Numbered from the stretch's first letter, positions 1-9,772 are shown. The stretch is DNA of 64,000 nt from an uncultured Rhodopila sp. (GCF_903915725.1 NZ_CAIWTY010000084.1:62001-126000); one strand, 5' to 3'. Notes: a model not told the origin generated them from the sequence alone. A program made the numbers and translations.

Positions 1-166
1 CGAAAAGGGGGGCGGTCGCGACATATCACGGCCAGGCCTGTCTTCGACCAGTGCGCGCCGAACTTTTTCCATTGGCGCGCTCACCTCAGAGTCACAGCAG
101 GCGAACGCCCGTCATGACTCTGGGCACCAACCGGCCACCCGCCAACCTTGACGCAGTCTGGTATGA

Positions 167-182
167 CCGCCTTCGCAGGCGG
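167..182 (-). terminator. Possible weak terminator hairpin after rplQ
   Basis: A 6-bp GC-only stem (CCGCCT/AGGCGG) with a TCGC loop lies about 90 bases beyond the rplQ stop. No U-tract follows it on the minus strand, so factor-independent termination is doubtful. The rest of bases 1-270 holds no gene I can support. Confidence 0.25.
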
Positions 183-270
183 CCAACGGGTTTGTCGCCG
201 GCACGATCCCGACAAAAATACCGGTCACACGCCCGCCACGGTATTGGTCGCGAACGCGGGAGTTGCGCGC

Positions 271-690
271 CTACTCTTCTGTTTCTTCGTCCTTCTCCGC
301 AACCGGCCCGCTATCCTGGCCCTTCGCCGACACGTCGCGGTCAACGAGTTCGATCACCGCCATATCGGCGGCATCGCCGTAGCGAATGCCCGCCTTCAGC
401 ACCCGGGTATAGCCGCCGGCCCGCGCCTTGTACCGAACGGCTAGCGTGCTGAACAGCTTGCTGACGATGACATCGTCCCGCAGTTCGGCATAGGCGAGCC
501 GCTTGTTCGCCAGACCACCCTTCTTGCCCAGGGTGATCAGCTTCTCCGCTACCGGACGCAGCTCCTTCGCCTTCGGCAGGGTCGTGGTGATCTGCTCGTG
601 CTTGAGCAGCGCATGCGCCAGGTTCCGGAACATGGCGAGGCGATGAGTAGAGGTAACGCCGAGCTTCCGGCCGGCAACTCCGTGACGCAT
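271..690 (-). CDS. rplQ: 50S ribosomal protein L17
   Basis: L17 is a large-subunit protein that lines the nascent-peptide exit region. The 139-residue protein opens with the family signature MRHG..GRKLG followed by HR.A..RNL and HE.I.TT..KAKE.RP, which fixes the start. The last 20 or so residues are acidic and presumably disordered, a common lineage-specific tail. It is the last gene of the alpha operon, 23 bases after rpoA, in the usual rpoA-rplQ order. Confidence 0.98.
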   Translation of the reverse strand: MRHGVAGRKLGVTSTHRLAMFRNLAHALLKHEQITTTLPKAKELRPVAEKLITLGKKGGLANKRLAYAELRDDVIVSKLFSTLAVRYKARAGGYTRVLKAGIRYGDAADMAVIELVDRDVSAKGQDSGPVAEKDEETEE

Positions 691-713
691 GTAACTGTTT
701 CCCTAATGCCGGC

Positions 714-1745
714 TCAGAACGGCTCTTCGAGCCGCTTGGCCAGGTCCTCGATATTTTCCGGCGGCCAGCCGGCAACGCTCATGCCCAGGCCGAGGCCCAT
801 GGAGGTGAGAACCTCCTTGATCTCGTTCAGGGACTTACGCCCAAAGTTCGGCGTGCGCAGCATTTCCTGTTCGGACTTCTGCACCAGATCGCCGATATAG
901 ACGATGTTGTCGTTCTTCAGGCAGTTGGCACTGCGGACCGACAGTTCCAGTTCGTCCACCTTGCGCAACAGGTTGCGGTTGAACGGCAGGTCGTCCTGCG
1001 GCTCCTCCAGGCGGATCTGCTGCGGCTCATCGAAGTTGATGAACAACTGCAACTGGTCCTGCAGGATGCGCGCGGCCAGCGCGACGGAGTCTTCCGGGGT
1101 CACCGCGCCGTTGGTTTCCACCGTCAGCAGCAGCTTGTCATAGTCGGTGACCTGACCCACACGGGTTTGGGCAACGCTATACGACACGCGGCGCACCGGC
1201 GAATAGATGGAGTCGATCGGGATCAGGCCGATGGGCGCATCTTCCGGACGGTTGACGGTGGAGGGCTGATAGCCCTTGCCGAGGTTGACCGTGAACTCCA
1301 TGCCCAGCTTCACCCCGTCATCCAGGGTGCAGATGACCAGTTCCGGGTTCATGATGTCGATGTCGTGCCCGGCCTGGATCTGCCCGGCGCGCACTTCCCC
1401 CGGACCGGTCGCGGTCAGCGTCATGCGCTTGGGGCCTTCGCCGTGCATCCGCAGCGCGAGCTGCTTGATGTTCAGCACGATGTCGGTAACATCCTCGCGG
1501 ACGCCCGGCACGCTGCTGAATTCGTGCAGCACGCCGTCGATCTGCACGGCCGTGACGGCGGCGCCTTGCAGCGACGACAGCAGGATGCGCCGAATGGCAT
1601 TGCCCAACGTCATGCCGAAGCCGCGCTCCAGCGGTTCGGCCACGACGGTGGCTACGCGTGACGGATCGGCGCCTGGCTCGACTTCCAGCTTCTCCGGCTT
1701 GATCAGAGACTGCCAATTTCTCTGGATAACTGCGCTCTGTCTCAT
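714..1745 (-). CDS. rpoA: DNA-directed RNA polymerase subunit alpha
   Basis: The alpha subunit dimerises to nucleate RNA polymerase assembly and contacts UP elements and activators through its C-terminal domain. The N-terminal assembly domain (about residues 1-240) includes [17 protein letters not shown]. The alpha-CTD (about 260-330) has [18 protein letters not shown] and the helix-hairpin-helix [13 protein letters not shown], so the DNA-contacting Arg is kept. I chose the ATG at 1745 (MRQSAV, 343 aa) because conserved sequence starts at [12 protein letters not shown] longer frame to 1784 would add 13 unconserved residues. It lies between rpsK and rplQ as in most bacteria. Confidence 0.98.
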   Translation of the reverse strand: MRQSAVIQRNWQSLIKPEKLEVEPGADPSRVATVVAEPLERGFGMTLGNAIRRILLSSLQGAAVTAVQIDGVLHEFSSVPGVREDVTDIVLNIKQLALRMHGEGPKRMTLTATGPGEVRAGQIQAGHDIDIMNPELVICTLDDGVKLGMEFTVNLGKGYQPSTVNRPEDAPIGLIPIDSIYSPVRRVSYSVAQTRVGQVTDYDKLLLTVETNGAVTPEDSVALAARILQDQLQLFINFDEPQQIRLEEPQDDLPFNRNLLRKVDELELSVRSANCLKNDNIVYIGDLVQKSEQEMLRTPNFGRKSLNEIKEVLTSMGLGLGMSVAGWPPENIEDLAKRLEEPF

Positions 1746-1870
1746 GCGAATAACACCTTTCGAACCGCGTCGGGCGCGGTTCACGTCCGTTGGACAGTGT
1801 CAAACCTCAACCCGCGGGCCTGAACCCTTGGAACCCGCCCCGGCCGGACACACCAGCCGAGGCGTAGCCA

Positions 1871-2266
1871 TTAGACGCGGCGGCGCTTGCGCGGCCGGCA
1901 GCCATTATGTGGAATCGGGGTCATGTCGCGGATTGTCGACACGGCGAAGCCGACGGCCTGGAGCGCACGCAGCGCGCTCTCACGGCCCGAACCGGGACCG
2001 CTGACTTCGATCTCCAGAGTCTCCATACCGTGCTCGCGCGCCTTCTTGCCGGCGTCCTCGGCAGCCACCTGGGCCGCGTACGGGGTGGACTTGCGGCTGC
2101 CCTTAAAGCCCTGGCTGCCGGCGGAGGACCACGCGATGGCGTTACCCTGGGCGTCGGTGATCGTGATCACGGTGTTGTTGAACGTCGCGGCGACGTGCGC
2201 CACGCCGGCGATGATGTTCTTCCGTTCCTTACGGCGAGGCCGGGCGGATGCGGCGGGTTTCGCCAT
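1871..2266 (-). CDS. rpsK: 30S ribosomal protein S11
   Basis: S11 sits on the 30S platform near the mRNA exit. The start at 2266 gives 131 residues beginning [17 protein letters not shown]. The frame continues upstream, but only without conservation. Family blocks are plain: [30 protein letters not shown], and the C-terminal rRNA-binding end [14 protein letters not shown] 125-base gap separates it from rpoA, and rpsM lies 84 bases upstream. Confidence 0.98.
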   Translation of the reverse strand: MAKPAASARPRRKERKNIIAGVAHVAATFNNTVITITDAQGNAIAWSSAGSQGFKGSRKSTPYAAQVAAEDAGKKAREHGMETLEIEVSGPGSGRESALRALQAVGFAVSTIRDMTPIPHNGCRPRKRRRV

Positions 2267-2350
2267 GGTTCTTGATCCTGCTTCAACTGCTGACCGCGCC
2301 GGAAGCCGGCGCGGCAATGATATCCGAATCGAGCGGCCGGAGAGGCCGAA

Positions 2351-2728
2351 TTATTTGGTAACTTTCTTCTTGCCGGCGATGGCGACGGCCTTGCCCTTGC
2401 GGGTGCGCGCATTGGTATGCGTCCGCTGACCGCGCACAGGCAGGCCACGGCGATGCCGCAGGCCGCGATAGCAGCCCAGATCCATCAGCCGCTTGATGTT
2501 CATCGACACTTCACGCCGCAGATCGCCTTCGACGCGATACTCGCGGTCGATCAGTTCACGGATACGGAGGATCTCCTCATCCGAAAGCTGGTTGACGCGA
2601 CGTTCGTCGGGGATGCTAAGCTTCTGGCAGATTTCGGCCGCTTTGGTCGGGCCGATTCCAAAGATATAGCGAAGCCCGATGGTCACTCGCTTATTCGTCG
2701 GGATGTTCACGCCGGCAATACGCGCCAC
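2351..2728 (-). CDS. rpsM: 30S ribosomal protein S13
   Basis: S13 is a 30S head protein that contacts the P-site tRNA and forms intersubunit bridges. I place the start at a GTG at 2728 because AGGAGA lies 8 bases upstream and the product then begins (V/M)ARIAGVNIP as in the family (125 aa). The frame is open for 28 more codons but without conservation. The helix-hairpin-helix [13 protein letters not shown] and the tail [17 protein letters not shown] are intact. It is the first gene of the alpha operon here, served by the promoter at 2836-2863. Confidence 0.97.
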   Translation of the reverse strand: MARIAGVNIPTNKRVTIGLRYIFGIGPTKAAEICQKLSIPDERRVNQLSDEEILRIRELIDREYRVEGDLRREVSMNIKRLMDLGCYRGLRHRRGLPVRGQRTHTNARTRKGKAVAIAGKKKVTK

Positions 2729-2835
2729 GCTGGATTCTCCTGTCGTCCGGGCTTGACCGGACCCTACTGCCCCGAAAGGCTGAAATACGCGCAAGCGGCG
2801 CCCACCCCCCATATGGGGTTGCGCCGGAACGCGGG

Positions 2836-2863
2836 ACTATAGTTTCCGCCACGCAGGAGTCAA
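2836..2863 (-). promoter_or_regulatory. Sigma70-type promoter for rpsM-rpsK-rpoA-rplQ
   Basis: On the minus strand TTGACT (2863-2858) and TATAGT (2841-2836) are separated by 16 bases, a close match to TTGACA-N16/18-TATAAT. Transcription would begin near 2829, about 100 bases before the rpsM start codon. It separates expression of the alpha operon genes from adk. The call comes from sequence only. Confidence 0.65.
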
Positions 2864-2864
2864 C

Positions 2865-2883
2865 GAAGAGTTATCAACTCTTC
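2865..2883 (-). promoter_or_regulatory. Short hairpin between adk and rpsM
   Basis: A perfect 8-bp inverted repeat (GAAGAGTT/AACTCTTC) with a 3-base loop lies just beyond the adk stop and directly upstream of the rpsM promoter -35 box. There is no U-tract, so it may protect the adk mRNA end or weaken read-through rather than terminate cleanly. Confidence 0.35.
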
Positions 2884-2909
2884 GTGAGACCCCCCAAGTC
2901 TTCCTCGGC

Positions 2910-3557
2910 TCAACCCGCAAGCGCAGCGTCGATCTGCCTGGAAACCTCATGAATATCAGCCATTCCATCCACCGTCCGCAAGATCCCGGTGGCGGCATAA
3001 TGGGGAATAATCGGCGCCGTCTGGGCATGATAGGCGACCAGGCGGGCCGCGACGGTCTCGCGGTTGTCGTCGGCGCGGCGGGTGAATTCGGTCGCCCCGC
3101 ACACGTCGCACACGCCGGGTTTCGCCGTCGGCTTGAACGAATCGTGATAGCCGTTGCCGCACTTCGCGCAGGTGAACCGCCCGGCGATGCGATCGACCAA
3201 CGCCGAGTCGTCAACCTTCAGTTCGATCACTGCGTCCAGCTTGACGCCGCGTTCGGCCAGCATTTTGTCCAGCGCCACGGCCTGCGGCACGGTGCGCGGG
3301 AAGCCGTCCAGGATGAAGCCATGCGCCACGTCCGGCTTTTCCAGCCGCGACGCCAGCATGCGCACCAGGATGTCGTCGGAGACGAGCTGCCCGGCTTGCA
3401 TGACCGCCTTCGCCTCCTGGCCGACGGGGCTGCCCGCGGCGACCTCGGCGCGCAGCATGTCGCCGGTCGAGAGCTGCAGAATGCCGTAGCGTTCTTCCAG
3501 ACGTTTTGCCTGAGTGCCTTTGCCCGCGCCCGGCGGGCCTAGAAGTATGAGTTTCAC
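2910..3557 (-). CDS. adk: Adenylate kinase, zinc-binding LID type
   Basis: Adk interconverts ATP + AMP and 2 ADP in the cytosol. At 215 residues it is a long-form enzyme. The P-loop GPPGAGKGT starts at residue 7, the AMP site contains DGFPRT, and the LID carries four cysteines (CAKC and CDVC) typical of a structural Zn2+ site. The start is a GTG whose GTGA overlaps the secY stop by 4 bases, so the two are translationally coupled. A secY-adk-rpsM order is common in alphaproteobacteria. Confidence 0.97.
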   Translation of the reverse strand: MKLILLGPPGAGKGTQAKRLEERYGILQLSTGDMLRAEVAAGSPVGQEAKAVMQAGQLVSDDILVRMLASRLEKPDVAHGFILDGFPRTVPQAVALDKMLAERGVKLDAVIELKVDDSALVDRIAGRFTCAKCGNGYHDSFKPTAKPGVCDVCGATEFTRRADDNRETVAARLVAYHAQTAPIIPHYAATGILRTVDGMADIHEVSRQIDAALAG

Positions 3558-4891
3558 CTGCGTCCCTTTGGCCGGGCCTTGCGCATAAGGCCCTCATATT
3601 GGTGAGCGATCAGGTGCGACTGCACCTGCGTGACAGTGTCCATGGTAACCGACACGACGATCAGGATCGAGGTGCCGCCGAAGTAGAAGGGCAGCCCGTA
3701 ATCGGTGATCAGCACTTCCGGCAGCAGGCAGATGATCACCAGGTAGATGCCGCCGACGGTGGTCAGCCGGGTCAGTATCCGGTCGAAGTAGTCGGCCGTG
3801 GCGCTGCCGGGCCGGATGCCCGGAATGAAGCCGCCGTATTTCTTCAGGTTATCCGCCGTCTCCTCCGGGTTGAACACGATGGAGGTATAGAAATACGAGA
3901 AGAAGATGATCATGAACGCATACAGCGCCAGATAGAGCGGCTGGCCATGCGCGAGCTGTCCGGCGATCCACTGCACCCAGCCCGGGGCGTTGGTCGCAAA
4001 GCCCGCGATGGTCGCCGGAATCAGCAGGATCGACGAGGCGAAAATCGGCGGGATCACGCCCGAGGTGTTGATCTTCAGCGGAATATGCGTGGTGTCGCCG
4101 CCGAACATGCGGTTGCCGACCTGGCGCTTGGGATATTGCACGGGTATTCGGCGCTGGGCGCGCTCGACGAAGACGATCGCCATGATCGTCAGCACCGCGA
4201 TCACCACAAACAACAGGATGAAGAACGGCGACAGCGCGCCGGTGCGGCCAAGTTCGAGCATCGAGGCGAAGGCGCTCGGCAGGTTGGCGACGATCCCGGC
4301 CATGATGATCAGCGACGTGCCGTTGCCGATGCCGCGGGCGGTGATCTGCTCGCCGATCCACATCAGGAACATGGTGCCGCCGACAAGGGTGATGACGGCG
4401 GAGAAGCGGAAGAACCAGCCGGGGTCGATCACCGCGGTGCCGAAGCTGCCATGCATGCTCTCCAAGCCTACCGAGATACCGTAGGACTGGAAAGTGGCGA
4501 TCAGCACCGTCAAATAGCGGGTGTACTGGTTCAGCTTCTTGCGGCCGGACTCGCCTTCCTTCTTCAGCGCCTCCAGCGTCGGGATGGCCGAGGTCATCAG
4601 CTGCACGATGATGCTGGCGCTGATATACGGCATGATGTTCAGCGCGAAGATCGTCATCCGCCGCAGCGCGCCGCCGGTGAACATGTCGAACATGCCCAGG
4701 ATGCCGCCGCCGTGCTGCGACATCATCTCGTTCATCACCGACGCATCCACGCCCGGCAACGGGATATAGGTGCCCAGCCGGTAGACGATCAGCGCGCCCA
4801 GGGTGAACCAGATTCGCTGCTTGAGTTCGGTCGCCTTCGAAAAGACGCCCATATTGAGATTAGCTGCGAGCTGTTCGGCAGCGGAAGCCAT
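3554..4891 (-). CDS. secY: Preprotein translocase subunit SecY
   Basis: SecY is the inner-membrane protein-conducting channel that partners SecE, SecG and SecA. The 445-residue protein has ten hydrophobic segments and begins [23 protein letters not shown], the usual alphaproteobacterial N-terminus. Recognisable blocks include [18 protein letters not shown] and the C-terminal [14 protein letters not shown]. It is separated from rplO by a hairpin terminator and probably has its own promoter, so it is not simply the tail of the spc operon. Confidence 0.97.
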   Translation of the reverse strand: MASAAEQLAANLNMGVFSKATELKQRIWFTLGALIVYRLGTYIPLPGVDASVMNEMMSQHGGGILGMFDMFTGGALRRMTIFALNIMPYISASIIVQLMTSAIPTLEALKKEGESGRKKLNQYTRYLTVLIATFQSYGISVGLESMHGSFGTAVIDPGWFFRFSAVITLVGGTMFLMWIGEQITARGIGNGTSLIIMAGIVANLPSAFASMLELGRTGALSPFFILLFVVIAVLTIMAIVFVERAQRRIPVQYPKRQVGNRMFGGDTTHIPLKINTSGVIPPIFASSILLIPATIAGFATNAPGWVQWIAGQLAHGQPLYLALYAFMIIFFSYFYTSIVFNPEETADNLKKYGGFIPGIRPGSATADYFDRILTRLTTVGGIYLVIICLLPEVLITDYGLPFYFGGTSILIVVSVTMDTVTQVQSHLIAHQYEGLMRKARPKGRR

Positions 4892-4917
4892 GGGATGTCC
4901 CTTTGCGGTCGCGCTCT

Positions 4918-4946
4918 ATTGTCAGTCCGAGCGGCAGCCTGTGCAA
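4918..4946 (-). promoter_or_regulatory. Possible promoter for secY-adk
   Basis: On the minus strand TTGCAC (4946-4941) and GACAAT (4923-4918) are 17 bases apart. The match is partial (3/6 and 4/6), but it lies directly between the rplO terminator and secY, where a promoter is needed if that terminator is efficient. Confidence 0.4.
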
Positions 4947-4981
4947 GCCATTTGCCGGTTAAACTTCCGGACTGGATAAGC

Positions 4982-5021
4982 AAAAAGCCACGCGGGCCGG
5001 TGACGGCAGCCGCGCGGCTTT
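4982..5021 (-). terminator. Intrinsic terminator after rplO
   Basis: On the minus strand AAAGCCGCGCGG pairs with CCGCGTGGCTTT (11 of 12 positions) around a 14-base loop and runs straight into TTTTTG. It lies 20 bases past the rplO stop and would end the S10-spc transcript before secY. Confidence 0.7.
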
Positions 5022-5042
5022 CGCTTCAGCATATCAAGCCGT

Positions 5043-5540
5043 TCAGGCCGCGGCGGCCGCTTCCGGCTTCACCTTCGGCGCGACCGTCGTGGTCACCGTG
5101 CCGCCGGCTTCTTCCACCGCCGCCTTCGCCGTCGCCGAAGCGCCGGAGACGGTGATGGTGATCGCGCGGGTGATCTTGCCGTCCGCAAGCAGGCGAACGC
5201 CAGCCAAAGCGCCGTCAGCCAGGCCGGCGGCGACCAGAATCGCCTCGGTAATCGGCTGGCCGCCGTCGATCTTGCCGTTTTCGATCGCGGCGTTCAGCGA
5301 ACCGAGATTCACCGGCGCATATTCCTTGCGGAACAGGTTGGTGAACCCGCGCTTCGGCAACCGCCGATACAACGGCAACTGGCCGCCTTCGAAGCCGTTC
5401 AGCGCAACGCCTTCGCGTGCCTTCTGGCCCTTGACGCCCTTGCCGGAGGTCTTGCCCTTGCCGGAGCCGATGCCGCGGCCCAGCCGCTTCGACTTCAGCC
5501 GCGCGCCCGGATTGTCGCGCAGGTCGTTCAGGATGGTCAT
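5043..5540 (-). CDS. rplO: 50S ribosomal protein L15
   Basis: L15 is a late-assembly 23S rRNA-binding protein. It has 165 residues and starts [13 protein letters not shown], followed by the Gly/Lys-rich extension [18 protein letters not shown] and the globular block [18 protein letters not shown]. The C-terminus ends in an Ala-rich tail. It follows rpmD with a 1-base gap and is the last gene before the terminator at 4982-5021. Confidence 0.97.
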   Translation of the reverse strand: MTILNDLRDNPGARLKSKRLGRGIGSGKGKTSGKGVKGQKAREGVALNGFEGGQLPLYRRLPKRGFTNLFRKEYAPVNLGSLNAAIENGKIDGGQPITEAILVAAGLADGALAGVRLLADGKITRAITITVSGASATAKAAVEEAGGTVTTTVAPKVKPEAAAAA

Positions 5541-5541
5541 G

Positions 5542-5724
5542 TCAGGAAAGCTCCTCGACCTTGATCAGATGAGCCACCTTCAGGATCATGCCGCGAGCCG
5601 AGGGGGTATCCTCCAGCTCCCGGGTGGCGCGGATCTTGTTCAGGCCAAGCCCGACCAGAGTTTCCTTCTGGCCCGGCTTGCGGCCCAGAGCCGACTTGAT
5701 CTGCGTGACGCGTACCTTAGCCAT
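5542..5724 (-). CDS. rpmD: 50S ribosomal protein L30
   Basis: L30 is a small 23S rRNA-binding protein. The ATG at 5724 gives 60 residues ([15 protein letters not shown]), the normal bacterial length. The motif [20 protein letters not shown] is typical. Its start overlaps the rpsE stop by 8 bases, indicating coupling. The frame extends 14 codons upstream only because it runs within rpsE. Confidence 0.97.
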   Translation of the reverse strand: MAKVRVTQIKSALGRKPGQKETLVGLGLNKIRATRELEDTPSARGMILKVAHLIKVEELS

Positions 5725-6325
5725 TCGCCGGTGCCTCCTGGGTCGGAGCCGCACCATGCGCCTCACGGCGGCCGAACAGTTCCGGCACCTTCTTGCCGCG
5801 GCGCGTGGCGACCGAACGAGGGCTGGCCACCTTCTGCAGTGCCGCGAAAGCCGCCTTCACCATGTTATGCGGGTTGCGGCTGCCGAGGCTCTTGGCCACC
5901 ACATCGCCAATACCCAGCGTTTCAAACACCGCGCGCAGCGGGCCACCGGCGATGATCCCGGTGCCGGCCGTGGCCGAACGCAGGATCACGTTACCGGCGC
6001 CGAAGTGACCTTCGACGTCGTGGTGGAGCGTGCGGCCTTCCTTCATCGGCACCCGGATCATGCCGCGCTTGGCACGTTCGGTCGCCTTGCGGATGGCCTC
6101 CGGCACTTCGCGCGCCTTGCCAGCGCCATAACCGACGCGGCCCTTCTGGTCGCCAACCACCACCAGCGCGGCAAAAGCGAACCGGCGTCCGCCCTTCACC
6201 ACCTTGGCGACGCGGTTGATGGTCACCAGCTTGTCGATGATGCCGTCATCGGGCTCGCGGTCTCCGCCACCGCTGCGGTCACGATCCCGGCCACGGCCGC
6301 CACCTTCTCTCGGTTCACGTGCCAT
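5717..6325 (-). CDS. rpsE: 30S ribosomal protein S5
   Basis: S5 shapes the mRNA entrance and contributes to decoding fidelity. The start is the ATG at 6325, preceded by AAGGGAAA, giving 202 residues. The first 27 or so residues are a Gly/Arg/Asp low-complexity extension, followed by the dsRNA-binding fold ([20 protein letters not shown]) and [23 protein letters not shown]. The frame runs far upstream through rplR and rplF in a GC-rich shadow, which is not coding. Confidence 0.96.
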   Translation of the reverse strand: MAREPREGGGRGRDRDRSGGGDREPDDGIIDKLVTINRVAKVVKGGRRFAFAALVVVGDQKGRVGYGAGKAREVPEAIRKATERAKRGMIRVPMKEGRTLHHDVEGHFGAGNVILRSATAGTGIIAGGPLRAVFETLGIGDVVAKSLGSRNPHNMVKAAFAALQKVASPRSVATRRGKKVPELFGRREAHGAAPTQEAPANG

Positions 6326-6336
6326 TACAATTTCCC

Positions 6337-6699
6337 TTAGAAGTCCAACCCGCCCTCGCGGGCGGCATCGGCCAGGGTCTTCACCCGGCCGTGGTAAAGA
6401 TAAGAGCCGCGGTCGAAGACCACCTGCTTGATGCCGGCGGCCAAAGCGCGTTCGGCGACCAGCTTGCCCACCGCCGCGGCGGCGGCCTTGTCGGCCCCGG
6501 TCTTCAGCGCGGCCTTCAGATCCGCATCCAGCGACGAAGCAGCAGCGACCGTGTGGCCTTTCGCATCGTCGATGACCTGGGCATAGATATTCTTGCCCGA
6601 GCGAAACACCGACAAGCGCGGACGGCCATTGGCCTTGTGCTTGATCTGGAAACGCAGCCGTGCCTTGCGGCGGGTGGCGAGATCCTGCTTGGCGCTCAT
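6337..6699 (-). CDS. rplR: 50S ribosomal protein L18
   Basis: L18 binds 5S rRNA together with L5 and L25. It is 120 residues, with [11 protein letters not shown] near the N-terminus, [19 protein letters not shown], and the C-terminal [26 protein letters not shown]. Its ATG overlaps the rplF stop by 4 bases. Confidence 0.97.
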   Translation of the reverse strand: MSAKQDLATRRKARLRFQIKHKANGRPRLSVFRSGKNIYAQVIDDAKGHTVAAASSLDADLKAALKTGADKAAAAAVGKLVAERALAAGIKQVVFDRGSYLYHGRVKTLADAAREGGLDF

Positions 6700-7229
6700 T
6701 TCTTCTTACCTTCCTTGCGCCGGATGATCTCGTCGCTGTAGCGCGCGCCCTTGCCCTTATAGGGCTCCGGCGGGCGGAACGCCCGGATCTCCGAGGCAAC
6801 CTGACCAACCAGGCGCTTGTCCACGCCTTCTACCTTGATCGAAGTCGGCTTCTCGCAGGTGATCTTGATGCCTTCCGGCACCGGGTAGATCACGGGATGC
6901 GAGAAACCCAGGTTGATCTCCAGGTTCTTGCCCTGCACCGCGGCGCGATAGCCTGTGCCGGTGATCTCCAGCGACTTGGTAAAGCCGACGGAGACGCCCT
7001 TCACCATGGTGGCGATCAGCGCCCGGGTGGTGCCCCACATCATCCGGGCCTGCGCCTGGCTGCTGTTCGGCTTCACCGAGACATGGTTGCCGTCGACCGT
7101 GGTCTCGACCAGATCGGTTAGCGGCAGCTTCAGTTCCCCGAGCTTGCCCTTCGCGGTCAGTATGCCCCCGGCGATGGCAACCTGCACACCGGCGGGAATT
7201 TCGACCGGATATTTTCCGACGCGTGACAT
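6696..7229 (-). CDS. rplF: 50S ribosomal protein L6
   Basis: L6 lies near the factor-binding site by the sarcin-ricin loop. The ATG at 7229 gives 177 residues starting [15 protein letters not shown], the standard N-terminus. Upstream in-frame residues overlap rpsH and are not conserved. The L6 signature [14 protein letters not shown] is present near the C-terminus. Confidence 0.97.
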   Translation of the reverse strand: MSRVGKYPVEIPAGVQVAIAGGILTAKGKLGELKLPLTDLVETTVDGNHVSVKPNSSQAQARMMWGTTRALIATMVKGVSVGFTKSLEITGTGYRAAVQGKNLEINLGFSHPVIYPVPEGIKITCEKPTSIKVEGVDKRLVGQVASEIRAFRPPEPYKGKGARYSDEIIRRKEGKKK

Positions 7230-7242
7230 ACGCGCAATCCCC

Positions 7243-7641
7243 TTAGAACACGCGGCAGAGGACTTCGCCGCCAACATTGGCGGCGCGTGCCTCGGCATCG
7301 CTCATCACGCCGCGAGGCGTGGACAGGATGGAAATACCCAGGCCGGCATAGACCCGCGGCAGTTCCTTGATTTTCGCATACACGCGGCGGCCCGGCTTGG
7401 AGACGCGGCTGATCTCCTTGATGACCGGTTCACCCTCATTGTATTTCAGCTCGATGCGCAGGTTGGCGACACCGGGACGCACTTCCTCGGCGGCGTAACC
7501 GCGGATGAAGCCTTCACGCTTCAGCACACCCAGCACGTTCGCCCGCAACTTCGACGCCGGCGCGAGGCACACGGAGTGCCGGGCGCGCTGCGCATTGCGG
7601 ATGCGGGTCAGCATATCCCCCAAGGGATCGGACATTGACAT
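7243..7641 (-). CDS. rpsH: 30S ribosomal protein S8
   Basis: S8 binds helix 21 of 16S rRNA and often represses the spc operon in enterobacteria. It is 132 residues, [18 protein letters not shown], with the C-terminal [17 protein letters not shown]. The start at 7641 is preferred because AAGGGAA lies 8 bases upstream. The second Met at 7635 is farther away. Confidence 0.97.
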   Translation of the reverse strand: MSMSDPLGDMLTRIRNAQRARHSVCLAPASKLRANVLGVLKREGFIRGYAAEEVRPGVANLRIELKYNEGEPVIKEISRVSKPGRRVYAKIKELPRVYAGLGISILSTPRGVMSDAEARAANVGGEVLCRVF

Positions 7642-7653
7642 CGTGTCGTTCCC

Positions 7654-7959
7654 TTACCAGCTCGCCTTGACCATACCGGGGATTTGCCCGGCACTGGCCA
7701 GATCGCGCAGGGCGATACGGCAAAGCTTGAACTTGCGGTAATTCCCGCGTGAGCGGCCGGTCAATTCGCAACGCAGGCGCACCCGCACCGCGGCACCATT
7801 GCGCGGCAGTTGCGCCAGCTTCAGCGACGCGTTGAAGCGATCCTCGACCGGAAGCGTCCGGTCCATCAGAACGTCCTTCAGGGCCTTGCGCTTCGACTTG
7901 TCGCGCTTCGCCATCTTCTCCCGCATCACATTGCGGTTGACCTGGGAAGTTTTGGCCAT
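7654..7959 (-). CDS. rpsN: 30S ribosomal protein S14, zinc-independent form
   Basis: S14 is a 30S head protein. The 101-residue form is the long C-minus type: it lacks the CxxC pairs of zinc-binding S14. Typical blocks are [34 protein letters not shown] and the end [11 protein letters not shown]. The 67 bases before it on the genome (7960-8026) contain a GC-rich hairpin but no gene. Confidence 0.97.
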   Translation of the reverse strand: MAKTSQVNRNVMREKMAKRDKSKRKALKDVLMDRTLPVEDRFNASLKLAQLPRNGAAVRVRLRCELTGRSRGNYRKFKLCRIALRDLASAGQIPGMVKASW

Positions 7960-8026
7960 CCTGTATAAATCCTCCGGAACCTGCCGCCTGCCCGGATGGG
8001 CCGGGTGGCGGGGGTTTTCCTAAAAC

Positions 8027-8725
8027 TCAGTTGGCGAAAGGTAGGTCGAAAGCCTTGAGCAGGGCCTTCGCTTCGGCGTCGGTCTTCGCGGTGGTCACGA
8101 ACTGAATGTCCATGCCGCGAACAGTGTCCACCCGGTCGTAGTTGATTTCCGGGAAGATGATCTGCTCCTTCAGGCCCATGGCGAAGTTGCCACGGCCGTC
8201 GAAACCCTTGCCGGTGATGCCGCGGAAGTCGCGGACGCGCGGCAGGGCGATGGTGACCAGACGATCCAGGAACTCATACATACGCGCCTTGCGGAGCGTG
8301 ACCTTGCAGCCGATGGGCAAACCCTTGCGGATCTTGAAGCCGGCGATCGCCTTCTTCGCCACCGTCTTGACCGGGCGCTGACCGGCGATGGAATTCAGCT
8401 CGCCGACTGCGGCGTCGAGCTTCTTCTGATCGCCCGTCGCTTCGCCGACGCCCATGTTCAGGACGATCTTTTCCAGCTTCGGAATTTCCATCACGTTCTT
8501 ATAGCCGAACTCGGCCTGAAGCTTCGCCCGGATCTCCGTGCGATAGCGCTCCAGGAAGCGGGGCAGATCCTCGGGGGACGTGACCGGCGCATCGACGCCA
8601 ACCATCTCCACCCGGCGGGCCGCGCGCTGCGCTTCCTTGCCGGCCGGAGGCCCGCCGGAGCCGCGAGGCCCCGCGTTCTTGGCGGACGGCTTCGCGCCGC
8701 CCTTCTGATTCTTGGTGCCGCTCAT
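8027..8725 (-). CDS. rplE: 50S ribosomal protein L5 with N-terminal extension
   Basis: L5 binds 5S rRNA and contacts P-site tRNA. The conserved body starts near residue 54 ([19 protein letters not shown]) and runs through [11 protein letters not shown] and [12 protein letters not shown]. At 232 residues it is about 50 longer than the usual 180 or so, because of a Lys/Gly/Ala-rich basic N-terminal extension. A Met at residue 41 (8605) is a possible alternative start, but it lacks a properly spaced ribosome-binding site. The first ATG has GAGG just upstream, so I keep the long form. Confidence 0.93.
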   Translation of the reverse strand: MSGTKNQKGGAKPSAKNAGPRGSGGPPAGKEAQRAARRVEMVGVDAPVTSPEDLPRFLERYRTEIRAKLQAEFGYKNVMEIPKLEKIVLNMGVGEATGDQKKLDAAVGELNSIAGQRPVKTVAKKAIAGFKIRKGLPIGCKVTLRKARMYEFLDRLVTIALPRVRDFRGITGKGFDGRGNFAMGLKEQIIFPEINYDRVDTVRGMDIQFVTTAKTDAEAKALLKAFDLPFAN

Positions 8726-8729
8726 TGCC

Positions 8730-9050
8730 TCAGCTTTCGATCACTTCGCCGGTCGCCTTGGCGAACCGGACTTTCCGGCCGCCCTCAAGGATACGGAAGC
8801 CAACCTTGGTCGGCTTTTCGCTCTTGGGGTCGATCAGCTTCAGGTTGGACAGGTCGATCGCGGCCTCACGGTCGACGATGCCACCGGGCTGCCCCATGCC
8901 AGTCGGCTTGGTGTGGTGGCGCGCCATGGCGGCGCCCTTTACGATCGCACGGCCGGCATCCGGGAACACCTGCAGCACTTCGCCGCGCTGGCCCTTGCTC
9001 TTGCCGGTCGTCACCAGGACGACGTCGCCCTTACGGATACGCGCGGCCAT
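8730..9050 (-). CDS. rplX: 50S ribosomal protein L24
   Basis: L24 is an assembly initiator binding domain I of 23S rRNA. It starts [23 protein letters not shown] (KOW motif) and is 106 residues. I use the ATG at 9050, which has GAGGTG 5 bases upstream and shares one base with the rplN TGA stop. A GTG one codon earlier is an alternative. Confidence 0.95.
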   Translation of the reverse strand: MAARIRKGDVVLVTTGKSKGQRGEVLQVFPDAGRAIVKGAAMARHHTKPTGMGQPGGIVDREAAIDLSNLKLIDPKSEKPTKVGFRILEGGRKVRFAKATGEVIES

Positions 9051-9418
9051 CACAGCACCTCAGGCGCAAGAGAGATGATCTTCATGAACTTGCGTCCGCG
9101 CAGTTCACGCACCACCGGCCCGAAGATGCGGGTGCCGATAGGCTCCTGCTGCTTGTTGATCAGCACGGCGGCGTTGCGGTCGAAGCGGATGGCGCTGCCA
9201 TCGGCGCGGCGCACCGGGAACGATGTGCGCACGATCACCGCCTGGTGGACGTCGCCCTTCTTCACCTTGCCGCGGGGAATCGCTTCCTTGATCGACACGA
9301 CGATGACATCGCCGACGGAAGCGGTCTTGCGCTTGGAGCCGCCGAGCACCTTGATGCACATCACGCGGCGCGCACCGGAGTTGTCAGCGACTTCGAGATG
9401 GCTCTCTACCTGGATCAT
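9050..9418 (-). CDS. rplN: 50S ribosomal protein L14
   Basis: L14 forms intersubunit bridges and contacts the 30S. The length of 122 residues is exactly typical, with [17 protein letters not shown] and the signature [15 protein letters not shown]. It opens the spc section of the cluster, 12 bases after rpsQ. The stop overlaps the rplX start. Confidence 0.98.
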   Translation of the reverse strand: MIQVESHLEVADNSGARRVMCIKVLGGSKRKTASVGDVIVVSIKEAIPRGKVKKGDVHQAVIVRTSFPVRRADGSAIRFDRNAAVLINKQQEPIGTRIFGPVVRELRGRKFMKIISLAPEVL

Positions 9419-9430
9419 CGGGCGTCTCCC

Positions 9431-9772
9431 TTACGCTGTCGCCGCTGGCGGCGCGGGCACCGACGGCGCGGGCGCGGGCGGCGCGGGATGGGCCTCGACC
9501 AGCGCGACGGCTTCGTCGGACGCATCGCCCACAACCTGACCGTTACGCTCAACGAGAGTCCAGGTCTTCCGCTTGCTGATCGGCGGGCATTCGACGATGC
9601 GCACCAGATCGCCGATCTTGGCGACGTTGGCTTCGTCGTGCGCCGCATACTTCTTCGACTTGCGGATGAACTTCTTATACAGCGGGTGCATCACGCGGCG
9701 ATCGACAAGCACCGTAATGGTCTTGTCCATCTTGTCGCTGGTCACTCGCCCTGTCAGGACGCGCCTTGGCAT
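9431..9772 (-). CDS. rpsQ: 30S ribosomal protein S17 with Pro/Ala tail
   Basis: S17 is a primary 16S rRNA-binding protein. The OB-fold core (residues 1-85 or so: [48 protein letters not shown]) is followed by a 25-30-residue Pro/Ala-rich tail ([15 protein letters not shown]). This makes it 113 residues rather than the usual 80-90. The tail is likely disordered. Confidence 0.95.
   Translation of the reverse strand: MPRRVLTGRVTSDKMDKTITVLVDRRVMHPLYKKFIRKSKKYAAHDEANVAKIGDLVRIVECPPISKRKTWTLVERNGQVVGDASDEAVALVEAHPAPPAPAPSVPAPPAATA

Noticed and set aside
1-270. Short plus-strand ORFs at 51-452 and 148-444
   Set aside because: They overlap the rplQ gene in the opposite direction, lack ribosome-binding sites and give no recognisable protein.
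2729-2812. Longer rpsM start (28 extra codons)
   Set aside because: A GTG with well-placed AGGAGA and the conserved ARIAGVNIP starts at 2728. The extension is unconserved and includes the region just after the promoter.
3599-5155. A 518-codon open frame on the plus strand opposite secY
   Set aside because: It is antisense to an unmistakable secY. The frame stays open only because of GC-rich third positions, and the product is Arg/His/Asp-rich with no known motif.
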